The notes under the pieces were generated by a model that did no database searches, was not told the origin of the DNA, and saw nothing but the letters and a program-made list of their open reading frames with translations. A stretch of DNA of 11,783 bases from Acidimicrobiia bacterium. GTDB lineage: Bacteria; Actinomycetota; Acidimicrobiia; Acidimicrobiales; Iamiaceae. Both the position numbers and the translations under genes were made by a program. Shown one piece after another: positions 1 through 5,727 of this stretch. The stretch's first letter is position 1; each line of letters begins with the position of its first letter. The stretch is from the NCBI GenBank assembly GCA_019247975.1, contig JAFBAD010000370.1:1-11783 (forward strand), in the 5' to 3' direction.

Positions 1-2
1 GA

Positions 3-110
3 CGTCGGCGACGACTCCGAGGGGACCTCATGGAACGATCGTGGAGCTGCCTGCTCCTGCCGCCCGTACGCAACGAGGACTGGGTCGATGCTCAGTTCGG
101 GCACCGGTAG
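3..110 (+). other. Possible 3' end of an unidentified upstream gene
   Basis: In the same frame as egtB there is open sequence from the window edge to a TAG at 108-110, six bases before the egtB start. From about position 30 onward this frame has G or C at most third codon positions, as real genes here do, and its last residues read NEDWVDAQFGHR. Before about position 30, third-position G/C instead favours the frame beginning at base 1, so the frame may switch there. I do not recognise the product, and an egtA or egtC tail cannot be shown from so few residues. All three frames are nearly open in DNA this GC-rich, so this is weak support for a gene. If real, its spacing would place it in one operon with egtB. 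Confidence 0.2.
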
Positions 111-116
111 ACCGCG

Positions 117-1391
117 GTGCGCACACCCATCCTGTCCTCATCCCCCACCGATCTCGCCGCCCGCCTCCGCACGACCCGGGCGGCGACCGAGGCCCTGGCC
201 GCCCCGCTCGCGGCCGAGGACCAGGTGGTGCAGTCGATGCCCGACGTCAGCCCCACGAAGTGGCACCGGGCCCACACCACCTGGTTCTTCGAGACCTTCG
301 TCCTCGGGCCGCACCAGCCGGGGTACCGCCCGGTCGACCCCGGCTACGACTACCTCTTCAACTCGTACTACGAGCAGGTCGGCCCCCGGCACCCGCGGGG
401 CGAGCGGGGCCTCATCTCCCGGCCGACCGTCGCCGAGGTCGGCGCGTACCGCACGGCGGTCGACCACGCGATCGGCTCGTTCATCGACGGCACGGCCCGT
501 GAGCGCTGGGACGAGATCGGCCCGCTGATCGAGCTCGGCATCCACCACGAGCAGCAGCACCAGGAGCTGCTCCTGATGGACATCAAGCACGTGCTCTCGC
601 GCAACCCGCTGCGGCCGGCCTACACGAAGGCGCCGCTCACCCTGCCCGGCGACGACGCCGCGCCGGTCCGCTGGATCGACGTCGACGGTGGCATCCGATC
701 GGTCGGCCACGACGGCAGCGGGTTCTCCTTCGACAACGAAGGCCCGCGCCACGACGCGCTGCTGCAGCCCTTCCGCATCGCGGACCGGCTCGTCACCAAC
801 GGCGACTGGGCCGCCTTCATGGCCGACGGCGGCTACGAGCGGCCCGAGCTCTGGCTGTCCGACGGCTGGTTCACGGTGCGGCAGCAGGGCTGGCGGGCCC
901 CGCTCTACTGGGAGCCCGACGGCGACGGCTGGGCCGAGTTCACGCTGCAGGGCCTGCTGCCCGTCGATCCCGCCGCGCCGGTCGTGCACGTGAGCTACCT
1001 CGAGGCCGACGCGTTCGCGTCGTGGGCCGGCGCGCGCCTGCCCACCGAGCTCGAGTGGGAGGTGGCGACCCGGGACGAGTCGATCGCAGAGGCGGTCGAC
1101 CGGCACGAGCTGCACCTCCACCCGTCGCCCGGCCGCGCCACCGACGGGCTGCGCCAGGCCGGGACCGAGGTGTGGGAGTGGACCGCGTCGTCCTACCTCC
1201 CGTACCCCGGCTTCCGTCCGCCGCCCGGCGCGGTCGGTGAGTACAACGGCAAGTTCATGTGCGGGCAGATGGTCCTGCGCGGCGGCGCGTGCATCACGCC
1301 GCCCGGCCACGCGCGCCCCACCTACCGCAACTTCTTCCCGCCGGCCGCCCGCTGGGCGTTCGCCGGCCTCCGTCTCGCCGCCGACGCCTGA
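117..1391 (+). CDS. egtB: EgtB, iron-dependent hercynine sulfoxide synthase (ergothioneine biosynthesis)
   Basis: Cytoplasmic non-haem iron enzyme that uses O2 to join a thiol to the C2 of hercynine (trimethylhistidine), giving the sulfoxide precursor of ergothioneine. The 424-residue protein has the family's two-part layout: an N-terminal DinB-like helical domain (about 15-165) and a C-terminal formylglycine-generating-enzyme/C-type-lectin domain (about 185-422). Likely iron ligands are His53 in KWHRAHTTWFFE and His144 and His148 in HHEQQHQE. The pair Tyr84-Tyr85 in FNSYYEQVG, and the C-terminal RNFFPPAARW where mycobacterial enzymes have an Asp and an Arg, match the class represented by Chloracidobacterium EgtB, which takes cysteine rather than gamma-glutamylcysteine. 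The GTG at 117 is the first possible start after the in-frame TAG at 108-110. egtD follows after 36 bp in the same direction, so the two are probably co-transcribed. Family assignment is firm; the cysteine preference is inferred. Confidence 0.95.
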   Translation: MRTPILSSSPTDLAARLRTTRAATEALAAPLAAEDQVVQSMPDVSPTKWHRAHTTWFFETFVLGPHQPGYRPVDPGYDYLFNSYYEQVGPRHPRGERGLISRPTVAEVGAYRTAVDHAIGSFIDGTARERWDEIGPLIELGIHHEQQHQELLLMDIKHVLSRNPLRPAYTKAPLTLPGDDAAPVRWIDVDGGIRSVGHDGSGFSFDNEGPRHDALLQPFRIADRLVTNGDWAAFMADGGYERPELWLSDGWFTVRQQGWRAPLYWEPDGDGWAEFTLQGLLPVDPAAPVVHVSYLEADAFASWAGARLPTELEWEVATRDESIAEAVDRHELHLHPSPGRATDGLRQAGTEVWEWTASSYLPYPGFRPPPGAVGEYNGKFMCGQMVLRGGACITPPGHARPTYRNFFPPAARWAFAGLRLAADA

Positions 1392-1416
1392 GCGTCGCGC
1401 GCGCCCCTCCCGAACC

Positions 1417-1420
1417 GGAG
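1417..1420 (+). promoter_or_regulatory. Ribosome binding site of egtD
   Basis: GGAG lies seven bases before the ATG at 1428, inside the 36-bp egtB-egtD gap. It supports that start over any internal one and indicates independent ribosome loading within a shared transcript. Confidence 0.6.
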
Positions 1421-1427
1421 CCCCTCC

Positions 1428-2420
1428 ATGCCTGCCGTCCTGCCCGTCACCGTCGACGTCCACCTGGGCCCCGACGACCTCGCCCAAGCCCTCCGCGCCG
1501 ACGTGCGCAACGGCCTCACCTCCACCCCGAAGTGGCTGCCGCCGAAGTGGTTCTACGACGACCGCGGCAGCGACCTCTTCGACCAGATCACCCGCCTGCC
1601 CGAGTACTACCCGACCCGGTGCGAGCGCGAGATCCTCCTCGCCAAGGCGACCACGATCGCGGCGCGGTCGGGGGCCGACGTGCTCGTCGAGCTCGGCTCG
1701 GGTACGTCGGAGAAGACGCTCGCGCTCCTCGACGCGTTCACGTTGTCCGACCGGTTACGGAGGTTCGTGCCCTTCGACGTGTGCGAGGGCTTCCTCCGAG
1801 ACGCGGCGGTCAGCATCGCGGAGCGCTACCCCGGCCTCGACGTGCACGGGGTCGTCGGCGACTTCGAGCGCCACCTCGGAGAGATCCCCGACGACGGTCG
1901 CCGGCTCGTGGTGTTCCTCGGTGGCACGATCGGCAACTTCGTGCCGGCCGAGCGCGGCCGCTTCCTGCGCGGGTTGGCCGAGTCGATGCACCCGGGCGAC
2001 ACGCTGCTCCTCGGCACCGACCTCGTGAAGGAGCGCGATCGTCTCGTGCGCGCGTACGACGACTCGGCGGGCATCACCGCGGCGTTCAACCGCAACGTGC
2101 TGCGGGTCGTGAACCGCGACCTCGGGGCGGACTTCGAGCCCGACCGCTTCGCGCACGTCGCCCGTTGGAACGAGGACGAGGCGTGGATCGAGATGTGGCT
2201 GCGCTCGCTCGACGACCGCACCGTGCGCATCGACGCGCTCGACCTCACCGTGCCGTTCGCGGCGGGCGAGGAGATGCGCACCGAGATCAGCGCGAAGTTC
2301 CGGCGCGGCGGCGTCGAGGCCGAGCTCGCGGCGGCCGGGCTGGAGCTGACCGACTGGTGGACCGACTCGACCCGCAGCTTCGCCCTCAGCCTCAGCCGTC
2401 GTCCGGACGCCACGGGCTGA
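1428..2420 (+). CDS. egtD: EgtD, L-histidine Nα-methyltransferase
   Basis: SAM-dependent methyltransferase that methylates the alpha-amino group of histidine three times to give hercynine, the substrate of EgtB. The 330-residue length fits the family (about 320). The SAM-binding ELGSGTSEKT is at 88-97 and FLGGTIGNF at 163-171. The histidine-binding residues known from the mycobacterial enzyme (Tyr39, Tyr56, Asn166, Tyr206, Glu282, Ser284) all recur here at a constant offset of four: Tyr43, Tyr60, Asn170, Tyr210, Glu286 and Ser288. The last two lie in RTEISAK. All expected catalytic and binding positions are therefore present and the enzyme should be active. It follows egtB directly; egtC, which separates the two in mycobacteria, is absent. 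Its last 29 bases overlap the 3' end of the opposing DinB-like gene. Confidence 0.96.
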   Translation: MPAVLPVTVDVHLGPDDLAQALRADVRNGLTSTPKWLPPKWFYDDRGSDLFDQITRLPEYYPTRCEREILLAKATTIAARSGADVLVELGSGTSEKTLALLDAFTLSDRLRRFVPFDVCEGFLRDAAVSIAERYPGLDVHGVVGDFERHLGEIPDDGRRLVVFLGGTIGNFVPAERGRFLRGLAESMHPGDTLLLGTDLVKERDRLVRAYDDSAGITAAFNRNVLRVVNRDLGADFEPDRFAHVARWNEDEAWIEMWLRSLDDRTVRIDALDLTVPFAAGEEMRTEISAKFRRGGVEAELAAAGLELTDWWTDSTRSFALSLSRRPDATG

Positions 2421-2970
2421 GCCAGGGCGTCTCCGGCCAGCCCTCGGCCGCCGCCAGCAGCGCGAACGCGGTGGCACCGTCGACCGCTTCGCGCACGATG
2501 TCGGCGTGGCCCGCGTGGCGGGCCGTCTCCTCGATCAGGTGGAGGAGCACCCAGCGGAGCGACCAGGCGTCGACGTCGGTGGGGTTCCAGGGCGCAGGCG
2601 GGACCGGCACCGGGTGGTCGAGACCCAGGCCGGCGACGACCTCGCGCGTCTCCGCCGCCACCTCGTCGTAGAAGGCGAGGACGTCGGCGAGCGTCTCGCC
2701 CTCGAGCAGGCGGAACCCGTCCTCGTACGCCGCCTCGCCGCCATCGGCACCGTCCCGCTCCCGCTGGAGGACCGTGTCCATCCAGCCCTGCTCGGTCTGG
2801 GCGACGTGCTTGACCAGGCCGCCGACGCTGAGCGCGCTGGGGGTCGGCGTGGCCCGAGCCTGCTCGTCGGTGAGGCCGTAGGCGGCGACCCGCAGCACGT
2901 GGCGCTGCTGGTCGAGGTAGGCGAGCAGACCTTCACGCTCGTCGGCGACGGGGGCAACTTGTCCGGGCAT
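2392..2970 (-). CDS. DinB/DUF664-family putative metal-dependent protein
   Basis: A 192-residue protein of the DinB four-helix-bundle superfamily, close to the actinobacterial DUF664 type. Members often bind a divalent metal through three histidines, and some use mycothiol or bacillithiol as cofactor; the substrate here cannot be told. Visible signs are His55 in GGLVKHVAQTE (the family's LVxHv motif), the conserved WSLRWVLLHLIEETARHAGH at 136-155 with candidate ligands His144, His152 and His155, and the following ADIVREAVDG. I chose the ATG at 2970: a CAGGAT element sits six bases upstream, as in a leaderless transcript. An in-frame ATG at 3000 would add ten residues (MATSTRQDGA) and cannot be excluded. 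The gene is divergent from the phosphatase gene at 3037 and converges on egtD with a 29-bp overlap. EgtB shares the DinB fold, but this protein lacks the lectin-like domain and is not an EgtB. Confidence 0.85.
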   Translation of the reverse strand: MPGQVAPVADEREGLLAYLDQQRHVLRVAAYGLTDEQARATPTPSALSVGGLVKHVAQTEQGWMDTVLQRERDGADGGEAAYEDGFRLLEGETLADVLAFYDEVAAETREVVAGLGLDHPVPVPPAPWNPTDVDAWSLRWVLLHLIEETARHAGHADIVREAVDGATAFALLAAAEGWPETPWLSPWRPDDG

Positions 2971-3036
2971 GGCGCCATCCTGCCGGGTCGAAGTGGCCAT
3001 CCTGTGGCCGCTTCTGGCGGCCGGTACCGTCGCAGG
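2971..3036. promoter_or_regulatory. Divergent promoter region between the DinB-like and phosphatase genes
   Basis: A 66-bp region serves two divergent genes. CCATCCTGC (2975-2983) and its exact complement GCAGGATGG (3032-3040) form a 9-bp inverted repeat. The first eight bases recur at 2997-3004, so CAGGATGG is found twice on the minus strand and once on the plus strand. On the plus strand TACCGT (3025-3030) fits a -10 hexamer and ends six bases before the ATG at 3037, which suggests leaderless transcription. On the minus strand CAGGAT has the same spacing to the ATG at 2970. No regulator is known; the repeated motif may simply reflect start-site context. Confidence 0.35.
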
Positions 3037-3741
3037 ATGGCTGAGAAGGAGTACCGGCAGGCCCGCTTCCGCAAGCCGCCGGGGTCCACCGAGATCCTGC
3101 TCGTCCGCCACGGCGAGTCCGAGCCGATGGTGCCCGGCCGGCCGTTCCCGCTGGTCGACGGCCACGGCGATCCCGCGCTCGCCCCCGATGGCGAGGCCCA
3201 GGCCGAGCGGGTGGCGAACCGGCTCGAGTCCCAGCGGATCGACGCGATCTACGTGACCACCCTGCGCCGCACCGCGCAGACCGCCGCACCGCTGGCCGCC
3301 CGGCTTGGGATCACCCCTATCGTCGAGCGCGACCTTCGCGAGGTCTACCTCGGCGAGTGGGAGGGCGAGCTGTTCCGGCAGAAGGTCGCCGAGGGCGATC
3401 CGATCGCCCTGCGGATGGCCACGGAGGAGCGCTGGGACGTGATCCCCGGCGGCGAGCCGAAGGACCAGTTCCTCGCTCGCGTGCGCGGCGCGCTCGAGCG
3501 CATCGCCGCCGAGCACGCGGACCAGCGCGTGGCGGTCTTCACCCACGGCGGCGTCATCGGTCAGCTGCTCTCCTACGCGGTCGGCACCGAGCGCGGGTTC
3601 GCCTTCGTCGGCGCGGACAACGGGTCGATCTCGCAGCTCGTGCTGCACGGTGACCGCTGGATCCTGCGCCGGTTCAACGACACCGCGCACCTCACCGACG
3701 GTATGGACCTCGACCCTGCGCCCGAGCTCCCCATGGGGTGA
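3037..3741 (+). CDS. Histidine phosphatase family protein (phosphoglycerate mutase-like)
   Basis: A 234-residue protein of histidine phosphatase branch 1, which transfers phosphate through a phospho-histidine. The catalytic motif LVRHGES (22-28) supplies His25. Arg77 in TTLRRTAQTA is the usual phosphate-binding arginine, Glu102 in LREVYLGEWEG is a candidate general acid, and His170 in VFTHGGVIG is the second catalytic histidine. The core is complete and the length is typical. Most proteins of this type are phosphatases rather than glycolytic mutases, and the substrate (sugar phosphate, phosphoglycerate or nucleotide) cannot be told from sequence. The ATG at 3037 is preceded by an AGG overlapping the start region and a TACCGT -10-like hexamer six bases before it. 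It diverges from the DinB-like gene and ends five bases before the opposing membrane-protein gene. Confidence 0.9.
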   Translation: MAEKEYRQARFRKPPGSTEILLVRHGESEPMVPGRPFPLVDGHGDPALAPDGEAQAERVANRLESQRIDAIYVTTLRRTAQTAAPLAARLGITPIVERDLREVYLGEWEGELFRQKVAEGDPIALRMATEERWDVIPGGEPKDQFLARVRGALERIAAEHADQRVAVFTHGGVIGQLLSYAVGTERGFAFVGADNGSISQLVLHGDRWILRRFNDTAHLTDGMDLDPAPELPMG

Positions 3742-3746
3742 TCAGG

Positions 3747-4166
3747 TCACTGGCGCGGACCCAGCGCGGTCTCGATGCGGCCGAGCGCGTCGACGGTGCG
3801 ATCGGTCTGCACGCTGTGCTCGGCGAGCAGTCGGGCCAACCAGTACCGGAACAACCGGGCCATCGAGTAGCGCATGACCAGCGCGGTGCCGGCGACGACC
3901 AGCGCGATCCCGAACAGCCCCCCGGAGATCAGGTACGGGATCTGCTCGGCGAGGTTGGCGGTGCCCGACGCGCCCCACCACCCGAGGCCGATGCAGAGGC
4001 CACCGAGGATCACGATGGCGATGCCCGCCCGCAGCAGCAAGGTCTCGCGATCGGTCCGGGGCTCGGGCACGTGCAGCTGCTGCACGCCGGCCTCGAGTCG
4101 ATCGGTCGGCCTGTCGACGGGGCGATCGGGGTGGGTTCCCGAGCTCTCGGCGTGGGTGTCGGTCAT
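3747..4166 (-). CDS. Small two-helix membrane protein, last gene of the ABC transporter operon
   Basis: A 139-residue protein that I cannot assign to a named family. It has a hydrophilic N-terminus rich in Asp, Arg and Pro (1-42), two predicted membrane helices (about 43-65 and 75-98), and a C-terminal basic-then-acidic helical segment (about 99-135, from RYSMARLFRYWLARLL to TVDALGRIETAL). This is consistent with both termini in the cytoplasm and an amphipathic or coiled tail. No catalytic motif is visible. Its ATG overlaps the livF stop as ATGA, and a GGGAG sits seven bases upstream, so it is translationally coupled to the transporter and is probably made with it. It may be an accessory or stabilising subunit; that is inference only. 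Confidence 0.75.
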   Translation of the reverse strand: MTDTHAESSGTHPDRPVDRPTDRLEAGVQQLHVPEPRTDRETLLLRAGIAIVILGGLCIGLGWWGASGTANLAEQIPYLISGGLFGIALVVAGTALVMRYSMARLFRYWLARLLAEHSVQTDRTVDALGRIETALGPRQ

Positions 4167-4876
4167 GTCGATGCTCCCAGGTAGGCCGCGGACAGCTCGG
4201 ACTCGAGCTCCGCGGGTGATCCGGTGGCGGTCGCCCGGCCGTGCTGCATGATGACCGCCACGTCGGCGACGCCGAGGACGGCGCGGGCGAACTGCTCGAC
4301 CACGAGGATCGACACGCCTTGGCGGGCGATGTCGGCCACGAGGCCGTAGAGCTCCTCGACGATCAGCGGGGCCAGGCCCATCGAGAGCTCGTCGAGCAGG
4401 AGGATGGCGGGGTCCGAGCCGAGCGCGCGTGCCATGGCCAGCATCTGCTGCTCGCCTCCCGACAGCGTGCCGGCGACCTGTCCGATCCGCTCCTTCAGGC
4501 GGGGGAACTGGGTGAACGCACGCTCCTCCACCTGCCGCAGCGACGGGCCGCCGAAGGTGATCATCCGCAGGTTCTCGCGCACGGTGAGGCTCGGGAAGAT
4601 GCCGCGGCCCTCGGGGATCGTGCACAGGCCGAGGCGAGCCAGCTGGTCGGGCCGCACGCCGTTCACGTGCCGGCCGGCGACGTGCACGCACCCGGCGGTC
4701 GCGGGCATCTGCCCGCTCGCGACCATGAGCGTCGTCGTCTTGCCCGCGCCGTTCGGCCCGAGCAGCGCGACGACCGACGCCGGCGGGACCGTGAGGTCGA
4801 CGCCGTGCAGCACCTCGATCCGCCCGTACGCGGCGCGCACGCCGGTGAGCTCGAGGGCCGGGCCGGTCGCAGCCAT
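4163..4876 (-). CDS. livF: LivF-type ABC transporter ATP-binding protein
   Basis: Cytoplasmic ATPase subunit of a branched-chain (HAAT) ABC importer, 237 residues as usual for LivF. Walker A is GPNGAGKT (40-47). The Q-loop position has the LivF-typical IPEGRGIF (87-94) with Glu replacing Gln. The ABC signature LSGGEQQ is at 138-144, and Walker B with the catalytic glutamate is ILLLDE (158-163). The switch region reads VVEQ (192-195), with Gln in place of the usual His, again typical of LivF. All motifs are intact. It starts inside the livG stop (TGATG, 1-nt overlap) and ends overlapping the small membrane-protein gene by 4 nt. With LivG it should form the ATPase heterodimer below the fused permease. 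Confidence 0.95.
   Translation of the reverse strand: MAATGPALELTGVRAAYGRIEVLHGVDLTVPPASVVALLGPNGAGKTTTLMVASGQMPATAGCVHVAGRHVNGVRPDQLARLGLCTIPEGRGIFPSLTVRENLRMITFGGPSLRQVEERAFTQFPRLKERIGQVAGTLSGGEQQMLAMARALGSDPAILLLDELSMGLAPLIVEELYGLVADIARQGVSILVVEQFARAVLGVADVAVIMQHGRATATGSPAELESELSAAYLGAST
4174..4178 (-). promoter_or_regulatory. Ribosome binding site of the small membrane protein gene
   Basis: GGGAG on the minus strand, seven bases before the ATG at 4166 and inside the 3' end of livF. It decides the start at 4166 within a much longer open frame. Confidence 0.6.
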
Positions 4877-5727
4877 CAGGCGCCTGCGTCCAGGTGCTCG
4901 ATCGCCTCGGCGCTGACGGGCTCCGCGCCGAGGTACGCGTCGATGACCGCCTTGTCGGCCTGGACCTCCGCCGGTGTGCCGGTGGCGAGCACCGAACCGA
5001 AGTCGAGCACGCAGACCTTCGAGCAGAGCTGCATCACCAGGGGCACGTCGTGCTCGACCAGCAGGATGCCCATGCCCGTGCCGGCCAGCCGCACGAGCAG
5101 CTGGGCGAACGCCTCGGTCTCGCTCTCGTCCTGGCCCGACGCCGGCTCGTCGAGCAGCAGCAGCCGGGGCCGGGTGGCGAGCGCCCGCGCCAGCTCGACG
5201 AGGCGGGCGAGGCCGGTGGGCAGCTCGTCGGCGCGGGTGTTCGCGACGTGGCTGATGCCGACGAGGTCGAGCAGCGCGTCGGTCTCCTCGCGGGCGAGGA
5301 TGCCGCCGAGCACCTCGGGTCCGGAGCTCGGCTGGATGAGCCCCGTCTCGGCGAGCAGCGCGAGCGCAACCGGCGTGGGCTTCGCCCGCCGTCCCCACCG
5401 ACGGCGCAGCTCGACGCCGACGAGGACGTTCTCCCGTGCGGTCAGCGAACCGAACACCTCGAGCCGCTGGAAGGTCCGCCCGATGCCGGCCTGCGCGCGC
5501 CGGTGAGCCCGGGCGCGGGTGATGTCCTTGCCGCCGAAGTGCAGGTGGCCGGTCGTCGGGGCCTGCAGACCGGTGATCACGTTGAACGTCGTCGTCTTGC
5601 CGGCGCCGTTCGGTCCGATCAGCCCGGTGATGGTGCCGGGATCGACCGACAGGTCCACCGAGTCGACGGCCACGTGGCCACCGAAGCGGACCGTGACCTC
5701 CTGCAGCTCGAGCAGCGGCTCGCTCAT
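4876..5727 (-). CDS. livG: LivG-type ABC transporter ATP-binding protein
   Basis: Second ATPase subunit of the importer, 283 residues, slightly longer than a standard LivG (about 255). Walker A is GPNGAGKT (38-45), the Q-loop glutamine is Gln87 in GRTFQ, Walker B is LLLLDE (189-194) and the switch His226 is in VEHD. The signature is LPTGLAR (169-175) instead of LSGGQ; LivG-type subunits of this branch commonly depart from the consensus, so it is not necessarily inactive. The D-loop reads SGQDESET where many have AGLNP. The extra length lies between about 108 and 145, an Arg-rich then Ala/Leu/Pro-rich stretch (RRRWGRRAKPTP onward) in the helical domain that contacts the permease. The ATG overlaps the permease stop as ATGA (4 nt), and its own stop overlaps the livF start. 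Confidence 0.94.
   Translation of the reverse strand: MSEPLLELQEVTVRFGGHVAVDSVDLSVDPGTITGLIGPNGAGKTTTFNVITGLQAPTTGHLHFGGKDITRARAHRRAQAGIGRTFQRLEVFGSLTARENVLVGVELRRRWGRRAKPTPVALALLAETGLIQPSSGPEVLGGILAREETDALLDLVGISHVANTRADELPTGLARLVELARALATRPRLLLLDEPASGQDESETEAFAQLLVRLAGTGMGILLVEHDVPLVMQLCSKVCVLDFGSVLATGTPAEVQADKAVIDAYLGAEPVSAEAIEHLDAGA

Noticed and set aside
138..1487. A 449-residue open frame on the minus strand opposite egtB
   Set aside because: It is dominated by Arg, Gly, Val and Asp with no recognisable motif, and lies exactly opposite a well-supported egtB. It is a GC-driven shadow.
2392..2970. DinB-like gene as a missing ergothioneine enzyme
   Set aside because: It shares only the DinB fold with EgtB, lacks the second domain, is on the opposite strand and has no EgtC-like amidotransferase motifs.
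2506..3036. N-terminal extension of the phosphatase gene back to 2506
   Set aside because: The extension crosses the whole DinB-like gene on the other strand; the LVRHGE motif is normally close to the N-terminus, as it is with the start at 3037.
3729..3750. Palindrome CCCCATGGGG (3729-3738) and GTGA/TCAC arms near 3738-3750 as a terminator between the phosphatase and the membrane-protein gene
   Set aside because: The first has no loop and the second has only four-base arms with no T-run; not enough for a terminator call.
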